A DNA stretch of 64,000 nt. Source: an uncultured Spirochaetales bacterium. GTDB taxonomy: Bacteria > Spirochaetota > Spirochaetia > Sphaerochaetales > Sphaerochaetaceae. The stretch's first letter is position 1. The number at the start of each line of letters is the position of its first letter. The position numbers and the translations under genes were made by a program. The notes beneath the pieces were generated by a model. The model did not search any database, had not been told where the DNA came from, and saw nothing but the letters and a program-made list of their open reading frames with translations. This document shows positions 44,431-52,759 of the stretch, piece by piece. The DNA lies in NCBI GenBank assembly GCA_944390025.1, contig CALXOK010000003.1:94798-158797 (forward strand), in the 5' to 3' direction.

Positions 44431-45858
44431 TTGGTAAAAGATTTTGTCCCCTGCGTTCATTTCTATGACCAGGATTTTGTCGACATGTATGACCGCACCT
44501 GGGTGTGGGTTGAGGAGAGCTGGAAGGAGGGTGCAAAAAACACACAGTTTCCCGCAGGTTATCTTCATACCGGTGCTGAAAACGAAATCAATTTGTTTGA
44601 CTGCTGCCTTGAATCACTCTTTCTCGTATACAGCAACCAGAAATTCGACCCGTGCAGCCAGATAGACTATTTCTATTCCCGTCAGGAGGAAAGCGGAAGG
44701 ATCTGTGAGCGTTACAGCCTGGATTCCAATTCTCCTGTCGTTGATGAAGACAACCCGCAGGGGCTTTCCCTGCCTCTGCTTCCTTATGTCGAGTACTGTT
44801 TCTATCATAAAATCGGAAACAAGAAGAGACTGAAGGATGTCGTGGTCTCTCTCGAGAAGTATTTCAACTGGATATGCCAGAACTTCCAGAAAGAGAACGG
44901 ACTGTTCGAGGTTCCGTATTCTGCATGCCATCTGGGCAATATCCCGCGTTATGATGCTGTCTATACGGTGGATTTCAATGCGGCAATGGCACTTGCTGCC
45001 CTTTATATGTCCAACATCGGTGACATTCTCAATGACAAGGAACTCTCATTCCGCTACAAGAGGGTCTATTTCTCCCTCAAGACACGCATCAACAGCATGA
45101 TGTGGGACAATGAGGCGCAGTTCTACTTCGATCTCAATTCAAGAGAAGAGAGAATCACCCAGAACAGGCATATCGGATGCTACTGGACAATGCTTGCGGA
45201 GATTCCGAACTACGAGTATGCCGAATACCTCATCAGCCAGCTGAAGGATCCGGCACAGTTCGGCACAGACAACCCGTTCCCCTGTCTTCCTGTATCCCAT
45301 CCTGCATACAGTCCTAACGGAGAAGGATACTGCGGTGGCGTTGTTCCGTTCTTCACATACCTTGTCATCAAGGGCCTTTCCCGGTACACATCAAGCATCT
45401 TTGCCCGTGAGTGTGCGATAAGGCATATGTATTTCATTCTGGACACCCTACATCCGGACGGAGAGAGTGTGGGTGAGGTGTGGGAGGCCTACAAGCCGGC
45501 AAGCGAAGGACCTTCCATTTCCACAAGGGACGGTTTCGTCAACAAGAAACGCTATCTTCCGATGCTTGGTCTCATTACAATCACACTGATGATTGAGAAC
45601 ATCATCGGGCTTGATATCTCCCTTCCCAGAAAGACTGTCGAGTGGATGATGCCTTCTCTTGAAGCCATGGGAATCGAGAAGCTGTCGCTCAAGCGCAACT
45701 ACATCACGATTCTTTCAAACAAGAATCTCAGAGGCTGGGAAATCAGGCTTGAAAGCGAGAAGCTTTACTACTTTACGATTGAGATTCTCGATGAGAACAA
45801 GAAGAAGACACTTCCGATTCCAAGCGGAAAATGCAGCATGTTGATTGATAAGCTCTGA
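44431..45858 (+). CDS. GH63/trehalase-like glycoside hydrolase
   Basis: A predicted (alpha/alpha)6-barrel glycosidase of the GH63/GH37-like group (mannosylglycerate hydrolase / trehalase-like). The start resembles the family (FYDQDFVDMYDRTWVWVEES). A catalytic acid candidate lies in VYTVDFNAAM and a base candidate in SVGEVWEAYKPASEGPS. It has no signal peptide, so it acts in the cytosol. The start is a TTG (44431) preceded by GGGAG. Length 475. A substrate such as a sugar-glycerate or disaccharide is likely but cannot be named. Confidence 0.75.
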   Translation: MVKDFVPCVHFYDQDFVDMYDRTWVWVEESWKEGAKNTQFPAGYLHTGAENEINLFDCCLESLFLVYSNQKFDPCSQIDYFYSRQEESGRICERYSLDSNSPVVDEDNPQGLSLPLLPYVEYCFYHKIGNKKRLKDVVVSLEKYFNWICQNFQKENGLFEVPYSACHLGNIPRYDAVYTVDFNAAMALAALYMSNIGDILNDKELSFRYKRVYFSLKTRINSMMWDNEAQFYFDLNSREERITQNRHIGCYWTMLAEIPNYEYAEYLISQLKDPAQFGTDNPFPCLPVSHPAYSPNGEGYCGGVVPFFTYLVIKGLSRYTSSIFARECAIRHMYFILDTLHPDGESVGEVWEAYKPASEGPSISTRDGFVNKKRYLPMLGLITITLMIENIIGLDISLPRKTVEWMMPSLEAMGIEKLSLKRNYITILSNKNLRGWEIRLESEKLYYFTIEILDENKKKTLPIPSGKCSMLIDKL

Positions 45859-45952
45859 ATAATCTGAAACATCGTTTCATTTTTATTCTTGCTAGATTGT
45901 GCCTCAGGGTTTATACTTGAGGCATAATTAATTCTTGGAGGTTTATTTTCAT

Positions 45953-46753
45953 ATGGAAATGAAAGATTTCTCCCTTGAAGGAAAAGTTGCCTGGATTACA
46001 GGAGCTTCCTATGGAATCGGTTTTGCAATTGCTTCCGCTTTCGCTACAGCCGGTGCGAAAATCTGTTTCAACGACATCAGCCAGGCTGCTGTTGACAGAG
46101 GTCTTGCAAACTACAAGGAAGCAGGAATTGAGGTCAAGGGTTATGTCTGTGATGTTACAAATGAAGAAGCTGTTCAGGCTACAACAGAGCAGATTATCAA
46201 GGATTTCGGAAAGATTGACATTCTTGTCAACAATGCCGGTATCATCAAGAGAATCCCGATGTGCGACATGAAGGCATCCGAGTTCCGCCAGGTCATCGAC
46301 GTTGACCTCAACGCTCCGTTCATCGTTTCCAAGGCTGTCATTCCTAACATGATCAAGAACGGCCATGGAAAGATCATCAACATCTGTTCAATGATGAGCG
46401 AGCTCGGCCGCGAGACAGTCTCTGCCTATGCTGCTGCAAAGGGCGGTCTGAAGATGCTTACAAGAAACATCGCATCCGAGTACGGCGAGTACAACATCCA
46501 GTGCAACGGTATCGGACCTGGATATATCGAGACTCCGCAGACAGCTCCTCTGAGAGAGAGACAGCCTGACGGAAGCCGCCATCCGTTTGACCAGTTCATC
46601 GTTTCCAAGACTCCTGCTGCACGCTGGGGTACAACAGCAGACCTTCAGGGCCCTGCAGTCTTCCTTGCATCCGATGCATCCAACTTCGTCAATGGACACA
46701 TCCTCTATGTTGACGGCGGTATTCTTGCCTACATCGGCAAGCAGCCACAGTAA
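45953..46753 (+). CDS. SDR oxidoreductase, gluconate 5-dehydrogenase-like
   Basis: A short-chain dehydrogenase with the NAD(P) motif ITGASYGIG (17-25), NNAG, the Ser of NICSMMSE and the catalytic AYAAAKGGL. The long C-terminal part (PQTAPLRERQPDGSRHPFDQFIV) resembles gluconate 5-dehydrogenase. The ATG at 45953 follows TTGGAGG closely. Length 266. It follows the glycosidase gene by 94 nt and ends at a strong terminator. Confidence 0.85.
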   Translation: MEMKDFSLEGKVAWITGASYGIGFAIASAFATAGAKICFNDISQAAVDRGLANYKEAGIEVKGYVCDVTNEEAVQATTEQIIKDFGKIDILVNNAGIIKRIPMCDMKASEFRQVIDVDLNAPFIVSKAVIPNMIKNGHGKIINICSMMSELGRETVSAYAAAKGGLKMLTRNIASEYGEYNIQCNGIGPGYIETPQTAPLRERQPDGSRHPFDQFIVSKTPAARWGTTADLQGPAVFLASDASNFVNGHILYVDGGILAYIGKQPQ

Positions 46754-46770
46754 GTCTTAAAGACGATACA

Positions 46771-46803
46771 AGCGGAGGGAAACAGTGTTTTCCCTCCTTT
46801 TTT
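46771..46803 (+). terminator. Terminator of the SDR gene
   Basis: GGAGGGAAA and TTTTCCCTCC pair around ACAGTG-like loop bases, followed by TTTTTTG. Confidence 0.88.
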
Positions 46804-46813
46804 GTCTGCACCT

Positions 46814-48343
46814 ATGAAAAAGTACCTCTTTCTTCTTCTGATTGTTCCCATCCTGCTGTTCTCATCCTGTTCTGCTGATAAAGAGAGTGACACTCTTGAT
46901 ATCGCACTGTCTCAGGAGCCCCCGGTATTCGATGTCCATGTCAATTCAAGCCAGAGCGCACGAATCATCATGGCCGGAAATGTCTTCGAGCGTCTTGTCA
47001 CTCTGGACGGGCGAGGTGAGGCCGTATGCGAACTTGCAGACAGCTTCTACTCGCTTGATGACAACAGAAGCTGGGTTTTCGTCCTCAGAAAAGGAGTTCT
47101 TTTTCATAACGGGGAGGAGATGACAAGCCTTGATGCTGTCCTTTCCCTCAACCGATGGCTGGATTACAACGTCTCTGCAAGCAGTATGCTTTCCGGGGCA
47201 CGTTTCTATGCAGTTGATGATTACACAGTCCGCATTGATTCCCCCTCTCCGGCACTCTTTCTGCCTCAGCTGATGGCTGCAAGCCCTCAGAGTGCTGTCA
47301 TATACTCTCACAGGATGTTTGACACTCTTGATGATGACGGCCTGATAACCGAATACATAGGAACAGGTCCTTACAGGTTCGTTCAGTGGAAAAAAGGAGA
47401 AAGCCTCAGCCTCACACGGTTTGAAGACTACTGCCCCTACGGGGGAGAAATGGACGGTCTTGCCGGGTACAAACATGCATACATCAGGAATCTTGTCTAC
47501 TGGTTTGTTCCAGACTCCTTTGCCCGTACAGCGGGATGCGAGACCGGCCGTTATCTTTTCATCAATGAAGTGATGAATGACGATATCCCCCGTTTGGAGA
47601 AAAACAGCAGCCTTGTCGTTTCCCGTGGTGAAGAGGCGGGAAGCCTTGTTCTCCTTCTGAACAAAAAGGAAGGCCTGTGCGCACAGCAGTACATCCGCAC
47701 TGCGGTTAATCTTGCCCTTGATCTGGATACTGTGATGGCGGCCTGTTACGGCAGCGGCGGTTATGTGATGCATCCTGATTACATGGAGAGTCAGCAGAAG
47801 CTTTGGGCTGTCACAGATGATGAGCCGCGCTATGATGCGGGAGACAAGGAAGGGGCAGCGCGGATTCTTGAAGAAAACGGTTATGACGGAAGTGTGATGA
47901 GAATCCTGACGAGCAATCTGTCGAATATGGACAAAAGCGCGCTGGCCGTGAAAAGCGAACTGGAGAAAGCCGGTTTTGCTTGCGAGGTCATTGTCGTTGA
48001 CTGGGCCACGATGATGGAATACAGGAGTGACTCCTCCCGCTGGGACATCTGCGTCACTGCGATGACACAGGTTCCTGTACCGTCATTGAAGCTTTTCCTC
48101 TCGCCTGATTATGCCGGCTGGAGCGATGATGCCCGTCTGGCAGAAATGATGGGAAAACTGAACGAGAGCCGCTCGCTTGATGAAGCCTCAATGCTTTGGA
48201 AGGAAATACAGTCTTACTGCTATGACTATCTTCCTGCGATAGTCTGCGGACACTATCAGTCAGGTAACCTTTACAGAAAGGAACTGGCCGGAGTAATCGA
48301 GTATTACGGTTTTTATTTCTATAACGCTATGCTTAGAAGCTGA
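46814..48343 (+). CDS. Peptide/nickel-type ABC transporter substrate-binding lipoprotein
   Basis: A family-5 extracellular solute-binding protein. Signal peptide with lipobox LFSSCS (starting MKKYLFLLLIVPILL) gives a membrane lipoprotein. The body is of DppA/OppA type (ALSQEPPVFDVHVNSSQSAR, then VFERLVTL, RKGVLFHNGEEMTSLDAVLS and YIGTGPYRFVQWKKGE). Length 509. No permease or ATPase genes are adjacent, so it is an orphan binding protein that must share a transporter encoded elsewhere. It is convergent with recR, overlapping by 11 nt. Confidence 0.9.
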   Translation: MKKYLFLLLIVPILLFSSCSADKESDTLDIALSQEPPVFDVHVNSSQSARIIMAGNVFERLVTLDGRGEAVCELADSFYSLDDNRSWVFVLRKGVLFHNGEEMTSLDAVLSLNRWLDYNVSASSMLSGARFYAVDDYTVRIDSPSPALFLPQLMAASPQSAVIYSHRMFDTLDDDGLITEYIGTGPYRFVQWKKGESLSLTRFEDYCPYGGEMDGLAGYKHAYIRNLVYWFVPDSFARTAGCETGRYLFINEVMNDDIPRLEKNSSLVVSRGEEAGSLVLLLNKKEGLCAQQYIRTAVNLALDLDTVMAACYGSGGYVMHPDYMESQQKLWAVTDDEPRYDAGDKEGAARILEENGYDGSVMRILTSNLSNMDKSALAVKSELEKAGFACEVIVVDWATMMEYRSDSSRWDICVTAMTQVPVPSLKLFLSPDYAGWSDDARLAEMMGKLNESRSLDEASMLWKEIQSYCYDYLPAIVCGHYQSGNLYRKELAGVIEYYGFYFYNAMLRS

Positions 48344-48920
48344 CCCTTCCTCTGATTGATCTTGCGAGGGTGAGCCGGTCGGCGTATTCAAGGTCTCCAC
48401 CAATCGGAAGCCCTGAGGCAAGGCGTGTCACAGTGATATCGAAGGGCTTGAGAATCTGCCTGATGTAAAGTGCGCTCGTATCTCCTTCCTCTGTAGGATT
48501 GGTCGCTATGATCACTTCCTTGAAACTTCCTTCTTTCACCCTCTGCTTGAGTGATGCGAAGCTGAGCTGGTCAGGCCCGATTCCTTCCAGCGGATTGATT
48601 GCACCCCCAAGTACATGGAAAAGCCCGTTGTAGATTCCAGAGGAAGCGATTGTTATGACATCCTGCGGTTGTTCGACAACACAAAGAAGATTCTTGTCCC
48701 GTCCTTCATCAAGACAGTACTCGCATCTGTCAGCCTCAGCATAGGCTCCGCAGACAGGGCAGAAGTGGATATTCTCCTTTATTGTCGCGATTGCATTTCC
48801 GAGTGCCTTATTGTAGGTCTCATCTGCTCCTATGAGATGATAGGCGATTCTGGAAGCGCTTTTTCCTCCGATTCCCGGAAGACGGGACAGGAGTTTCACA
48901 AGAGAATCAATTCTTTCCAT
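48333..48920 (-). CDS. recR: Recombination protein RecR
   Basis: Works with RecF and RecO to load RecA at gaps. The helix-hairpin-helix (LSRLPGIGGKSASRIAYHL), the C4 zinc finger (CPVCGAYAEADRCEYC) and the TOPRIM domain are present. Length 195. Its natural place is directly after ybaB; here a 1.5-kb IscB/HEARO element separates them. The ATG lies 22 nt after the iscB stop. Confidence 0.96.
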   Translation of the reverse strand: MERIDSLVKLLSRLPGIGGKSASRIAYHLIGADETYNKALGNAIATIKENIHFCPVCGAYAEADRCEYCLDEGRDKNLLCVVEQPQDVITIASSGIYNGLFHVLGGAINPLEGIGPDQLSFASLKQRVKEGSFKEVIIATNPTEEGDTSALYIRQILKPFDITVTRLASGLPIGGDLEYADRLTLARSIRGRVSF

Positions 48921-48940
48921 AAATATTTCCGGCAGGGCAC

Positions 48941-48959
48941 CGTCAGGCTTGACCTGACG
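48941..48959 (-). other. Hairpin at the iscB 3' end
   Basis: CGTCAGG and CCTGACG pair around CTTGA, exactly over the iscB stop. It may serve as the right end of the element or as a terminator-like structure. Confidence 0.55.
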
Positions 48960-50247
48960 TGGGGAATGCCGGTCTCCTTGTTACAATCTTCCCATTCGAG
49001 TGCCAGAGAAGGGTGAACCTTCCCCTCGACACATCCGTCAATGTCTTCGAACCGTCAAGAGGTTTGAGACTGTACAGCCCTCTCGTCTTTCTGGCAGTGA
49101 CAATCATTTGTTTCCCGCCCTCATATCTCACGACATCATACCTGGCGATACCTTTTACAAGCTTCGGTGCTTGGTTGCGTTTCAGCCTTCCGCCTTTCGT
49201 GATGTTCTGCTTCATCACCTGGCGGTTGTGGCAACGAACTGCCATGATGTCGAAGATGTCATCGGTCTTCTCGGCTTTTCTGTTGCCGGTGATGCAGAAG
49301 GCATCGTTGATATGATTCTTTTCAAGTCCAATCTGGTTTCGATTCCAGTTTGTAATGTACCCGTAGGTCTGAATGACCTGAATGCCGGGATAATCAGCTC
49401 TGAGCCTGTCAAGCAGAAACCAGCGCATCGTGGACATCTCCGTTGCACCTCTGAAGCCTTTGTTTGCAGGGAAGGGGATGTCGAGAGGCTTCTTGCCGTT
49501 GTGGTGATTCTTGTGGCATTTCTCGCAGAGCGTAACGAGGTTCGCGGGTCTGTCGGAACCGCCATCCTTGCGCTGAACGATGTGATGGACTTCAAGGTGT
49601 TCATGAGAGCCACATGCCTGGCAGGCGTAGCCATCACGTGCCTTCACGTATGTCTTGACATTTGAATAGCCCAACTGCTCGCCTTCCTGATACTGCTTAC
49701 CTTCGATGTCATCACTCTTGATTTTCTGAATATCGAAAGAGGCTGTTTCGACGATGATCTTTGAGACTGGCAGAATAGAGCAGATATCGCCGATAACGTT
49801 CACATGAGATTTGATTTTATTCTCCATCGTCGGAGTGAGCCAGCCTTTAGGACGTTTTCTGTTGTTGAAGCGTGCGGGGCGGTAGCGCAGTCTGTTTCTG
49901 CGAGTGCGTCTTGATTCCTGTCTCTTTTTCAAGAGCTGGGGGATGTCATCTCTGAGCGTCATCTCAGCTGAGAACAGCTCTTTCTTCTCTGTCACGGCTG
50001 AGAGCCCGACATGCTTCGAACCCGCATCGACGCCAAGCGTCACATTCTGGATGCCCTCGCTCGTCTCTATGAGCATCCTGATGGTGAACGGGGTCCGTTT
50101 CACCACTTCAGCCTCTCCGGCTTTGATCAGGTGTCTTGCCCTGCACGGGGTGGTGGGCATCAGCGGTCTGTCATCTCTTGAGACTACAAACACCTTCAAT
50201 CTTCTTCTCCTTGCGTATGCAATTCGCCTCTTAGAAGGCCTCCCCAT
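48943..50247 (-). CDS. iscB: IscB RNA-guided nuclease (RuvC + HNH)
   Basis: An OMEGA nuclease, ancestral relative of Cas9, which cuts DNA guided by an omega RNA encoded upstream. The N-terminal RRXRR/PLMP region is clear (FVVSRDDRPLMPTTPCRARH). RuvC-I has Asp74 (TLGVDAGSKHVGL), followed by an arginine-rich bridge helix (SRRTRRNRLRYRPARFNNRK). RuvC-II has Glu167 (KIIVETASFD). The HNH domain has His221/222, Cys209/212 and Cys241/244 (YACQACG, EVHHIVQRKDGG, LCEKCHKNHHN). RuvC-III has KNHINDAF (His312, Asp315). All catalytic residues are present, so it is probably active. Length 434 is typical. Confidence 0.93.
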   Translation of the reverse strand: MGRPSKRRIAYARRRRLKVFVVSRDDRPLMPTTPCRARHLIKAGEAEVVKRTPFTIRMLIETSEGIQNVTLGVDAGSKHVGLSAVTEKKELFSAEMTLRDDIPQLLKKRQESRRTRRNRLRYRPARFNNRKRPKGWLTPTMENKIKSHVNVIGDICSILPVSKIIVETASFDIQKIKSDDIEGKQYQEGEQLGYSNVKTYVKARDGYACQACGSHEHLEVHHIVQRKDGGSDRPANLVTLCEKCHKNHHNGKKPLDIPFPANKGFRGATEMSTMRWFLLDRLRADYPGIQVIQTYGYITNWNRNQIGLEKNHINDAFCITGNRKAEKTDDIFDIMAVRCHNRQVMKQNITKGGRLKRNQAPKLVKGIARYDVVRYEGGKQMIVTARKTRGLYSLKPLDGSKTLTDVSRGRFTLLWHSNGKIVTRRPAFPTSGQA

Positions 50248-50493
50248 ACGCCGGGGTCGCCGGGTCTTCCTCCCGGCCGTCCCGAGCCGATGTTATCCGG
50301 CGGTTTGTTGCATGCAGCACTGCTCCTGCCTGTCAGAGCTGTTTAACCGCATGCCGCAGTGTCCGGAGCTGGAACGACACTCCGGAGTGCCTATATATTC
50401 GCCGGTAACGTGGTTCAGAGCCGTAGCTCATCACCTGGGCTGATCAAGCAAGGCTTTTGCAAGCCTACGGGTTCATCCCGTCAGGTGCTTGAC
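50245..50493 (-). ncRNA. HEARO / omega RNA of the IscB element
   Basis: The region directly upstream of iscB is GC-rich and strongly foldable, unlike its surroundings. Clear hairpins on the minus strand are ACGGG-ATGAA-CCCGT (50467-50481), AGGCTT-GCAA-AAGCCT with a GNRA-type loop (50451-50466), GCCGGG-AGGAAGA-CCCGGC (50259-50277), and a paired GCATGC at long range. It is the known location of the omega RNA, whose 5' guide is drawn from sequence just outside the element. Its exact ends are estimates. Confidence 0.8.
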
Positions 50494-50800
50494 AGAACGA
50501 GGGCATCATCCTTCCCACAATCTCTGCCTGTTTCTCATCGCGTGCCTCTTTCAGGTTCCTGAGTGCTGCGGCTATGGCAGCAGCAACCAGGGTCTGCAGA
50601 GCCTGCTTCCCTCCGATGGAATATGCCTCGTCGGAAATGGAGACTTCAAGCACATCGCCTTTTCCGTTGATTCTCACGATGACCATATCGGCACCGGCAG
50701 TGCCAGTGGCCTCAACCTGATCAAGCTCCATCTGCATCTTTTCTGCAGAGGCTTTCATCTCATTTATGTCTTTCAAGTCGATATTGAATGGCAGCTTCAT
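50465..50800 (-). CDS. ybaB: YbaB/EbfC nucleoid-associated protein, altered C-terminus
   Basis: A small DNA-binding protein encoded with dnaX and recR. The core is normal (KMQMELDQVEATGTAGADMVIVRINGKGDVLEVSISDEAYS to LVAAAIAAALRNLKEARDEKQAEIVGRMMP, shown here only in part order). The last residues (SFCQAPDGMNP) run into the first hairpin of the HEARO RNA. With the shorter border sequence from the other side of the element, the frame would end as SFCQA and a TGA stop. The element therefore seems to have changed its C-terminus by a few residues. It lies 12 nt after dnaX. Confidence 0.9.
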   Translation of the reverse strand: MKLPFNIDLKDINEMKASAEKMQMELDQVEATGTAGADMVIVRINGKGDVLEVSISDEAYSIGGKQALQTLVAAAIAAALRNLKEARDEKQAEIVGRMMPSFCQAPDGMNP

Positions 50801-50812
50801 TATTCTTTCTCC

Positions 50813-52450
50813 TCATGATTCAGGATTCTGGTGGACAATCTGGCCGCGGAAGGCTTTTGCCACACGCTCAAGAAGAGGATTCCCCTCAGCTTTTCTTTCC
50901 TCTTCCAGCAAGACTGTCACCTTACCGTCAAAGCCGGTCACATCCCGGATGATCTGGCTGACGAACTGTCTGTTTTCATCAAGCTGTCTCTTTGAGTAGC
51001 TTGTCCCTGTGACAAGAGCCAGCGAGCCGTCTTTTTCTTCAATCCTGCGCACTTCAGCCATGCAGTTTCCGAGGGTGAATATGCCGCTTTCCTCGGCAAG
51101 ACGCACCAGCTCATCCTTGAATGAATTCCAGTCTCTTACAGAAGATTCTTCATCAACCGGCTCTTCCTGTGCTTCTTCTGTACAGACATCAGCTTCCGCT
51201 TCCGGCATGGCTGAGTGAGCACATTCAAAAGGGCGGGGTTCTTCCTCCCTGTTGACTGGTACGGCAGGAGGTGCGCTCTGGATTTCCTTTACGACGGTGG
51301 CCCTGCCTGCAGCGATGTCCGCCTTCATGTCCTCAAGCTTCTTCACAAGCTCCTGAGGGCTTGTGAGGAAGGGCAGGGAAGAAAGCCTTGAGACAATAAG
51401 CTCAAGCTCAAAGCGGGGCGAAAGGGAGTATCTTATCTCGCGGTAAGTCTGCAGGAAGGCCCGCAGTGCCGCTTCCATCTGTGTTCCTGTAAGGGCATCA
51501 AGAATGCCAGATGGCAGGTCTTCTTTTCTTGTGTTCAGTATTTCCTCGCTGTCAACACCGCTTTTTGCAAGCAGCAGGGAGCGGAAGAAGTCAGAGAAGT
51601 CTCTGATGCACTGTTCGACAGAAACTCCTTTGGAAAGTATTGAGGACAGTTCTTCCAGCGCACCTTTCCTGTTTCCGGAAAGACTCGTGGTGACGATGGA
51701 GGCAATCTGGTCCTGTCCGACAAGCCCCAGTTTGTCCTTTATGCCCTGGAGTGTTATATGGTCACCGGAGAAGGATGCGACCTGATCGAAGAGTGTGTAT
51801 GCGTCTCTCATTGATCCGGCAGCTTCCTTTGCAATCCAGAAAAGGGCATCCTCATCTGCCTGGATATTCATCTCCTGACATGCTTCTTTCAGGCAGCCCT
51901 TTATATCTTCAAGCCCAATAAGCTGGAAGTGGAACTGCTGGCAGCGGCTTCTGATTGTTGCAGGGACTTTCTGGAGCTCGGTGGTTGCGAAGATGAAAAT
52001 GATGTACTCAGGCGGTTCCTCTATGGTCTTCAGAAGGGCATTGAATGCAGAGTTTGACAGCATGTGGACTTCATCTATGATGTAAATCTTGTACCGTGAT
52101 GCCTGAGGAGGAAACAGAACTTCATCCTTGATGATTCTGACATCATTGACAGATGTATTGGAGGCGCCGTCGATTTCTATCACATCGACACTGCTTCCCT
52201 TTGTAATCTCCTGGCATGAGTCGCATACTCCGCAGGGGTGCGCAGTCGGACCTTCCTTGCAGTTGAGAGCCTTGGCAAGCAGACGGGCAGAAGATGTCTT
52301 TCCGACTCCTCTTGGCCCTGAGAACAGGTATGCATGAGCTATCCTTCCGCTTTCAATGGCGTTCTCTATTGTTGAAACGACAAATTCCTGACCTACGAGT
52401 TTTTCAAAAACCTGTGGCCGCTTTCTGGTTGCTGTGACTTCGTATGCCAT
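50813..52450 (-). CDS. dnaX: DNA polymerase III subunits gamma/tau
   Basis: The clamp-loader ATPase. Walker A (FSGPRGVGKTSSARLLAKAL, 43-62), the zinc-binding Cys cluster (HPCGVCDSCQEI), Walker B (YIIDEVHMLS), the sensor FIFATTELQKVPATIRSRCQ and the clamp-loader domain III are present. The C-terminal part (about 370-545) is acidic and shorter than full tau. Length 545. It heads the dnaX-ybaB-recR operon and follows the SRP RNA and tRNA-Ser genes. Confidence 0.96.
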   Translation of the reverse strand: MAYEVTATRKRPQVFEKLVGQEFVVSTIENAIESGRIAHAYLFSGPRGVGKTSSARLLAKALNCKEGPTAHPCGVCDSCQEITKGSSVDVIEIDGASNTSVNDVRIIKDEVLFPPQASRYKIYIIDEVHMLSNSAFNALLKTIEEPPEYIIFIFATTELQKVPATIRSRCQQFHFQLIGLEDIKGCLKEACQEMNIQADEDALFWIAKEAAGSMRDAYTLFDQVASFSGDHITLQGIKDKLGLVGQDQIASIVTTSLSGNRKGALEELSSILSKGVSVEQCIRDFSDFFRSLLLAKSGVDSEEILNTRKEDLPSGILDALTGTQMEAALRAFLQTYREIRYSLSPRFELELIVSRLSSLPFLTSPQELVKKLEDMKADIAAGRATVVKEIQSAPPAVPVNREEEPRPFECAHSAMPEAEADVCTEEAQEEPVDEESSVRDWNSFKDELVRLAEESGIFTLGNCMAEVRRIEEKDGSLALVTGTSYSKRQLDENRQFVSQIIRDVTGFDGKVTVLLEEERKAEGNPLLERVAKAFRGQIVHQNPES

Positions 52451-52496
52451 GAAGACTCCCTGAAGAATTTCAGGAGGAAGTGTATCACATCGGCGT

Positions 52497-52508
52497 GAAA
52501 AAGAAAAA
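52497..52508 (-). terminator. T-run after SRP RNA
   Basis: TTTTTCTTTTT follows the closing stem of the SRP RNA, so the RNA itself acts as terminator hairpin, ahead of dnaX. Confidence 0.65.
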
Positions 52509-52597
52509 CCGGCAACAAATGGTCCCGGTCACATGAAACGTCCTCTGACCGTTGCTACATTCCTGTCCTGGCGGGGTTGGGAGGCATCCATTGCCGG
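52509..52597 (-). ncRNA. ffs: Signal recognition particle RNA (small bacterial type)
   Basis: The minus strand carries the conserved SRP helix-8 loop CCAGG-ACA-GGAA-TGT-AGCA: a GGAA tetraloop on an ACA/TGT stem, flanked by the symmetric and asymmetric internal loops. The ends pair (CCGGCAA at 5', TTGCCGG at 3'). A T-run follows (TTTTTCTTTTT). The position next to dnaX is also the one found in Bacillus. The exact 5' end may differ by a few bases. Confidence 0.9.
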
Positions 52598-52615
52598 GTA
52601 TCTGTCACCGGAATA

Positions 52616-52701
52616 CGGAGAGGGGGGGATTCGAACCCCCGAAGGCTTTTGACCTTACACGACTTCCAATCGTGCACCTTCGACCACTCGGACACCTCTC
52701 C
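52616..52701 (-). tRNA. tRNA-Ser (anticodon GGA)
   Basis: An 86-nt class II tRNA. The acceptor stem GGAGAGG pairs with CCTCTCC; the anticodon loop has TTGGAAG with anticodon GGA; a long variable arm is present; the T loop reads GTTCGAATCC. No CCA is encoded. It reads UCC/UCU serine codons. It is followed by the SRP RNA gene and is probably co-transcribed with it. Confidence 0.95.
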
Positions 52702-52721
52702 AGTCGTGAATCGAAGGCAAG

Positions 52722-52749
52722 TTTATATTAAAGACAGCACTTTGTTCAA
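52722..52749 (-). promoter_or_regulatory. Promoter of tRNA-Ser / SRP RNA
   Basis: TTGAAC (52744-52749) and TATAAA (52722-52727) on the minus strand are 16 nt apart, about 20 nt upstream of the tRNA 5' end. Confidence 0.65.
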
Positions 52750-52759
52750 GAGTGCAGGC

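Larger units (their letters stand above)
48940..50493 (-). mobile_element. IscB/HEARO (OMEGA) element inserted between ybaB and recR
   Basis: The unit consists of a structured RNA region followed by an intact iscB gene. The same short sequence occurs at both borders: CCGTCAGGCTTGAC at 48940-48953, and CCGTCAGGTGCTTGAC (2 extra bases) at 50478-50493, both in the same orientation. No tnpA transposase is present. The element breaks the dnaX-ybaB-recR operon, whose genes flank it in the original order. Whether the border repeats belong to the element or to a duplicated target cannot be told from one sequence. Confidence 0.85.

Noticed and set aside
46946..47773. A 275-codon minus-strand frame opposite the solute-binding lipoprotein.
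   Set aside because: The + strand encodes a complete family-5 binding protein with signal peptide and lipobox; the antisense frame is Cys/His-rich and unlike any family.
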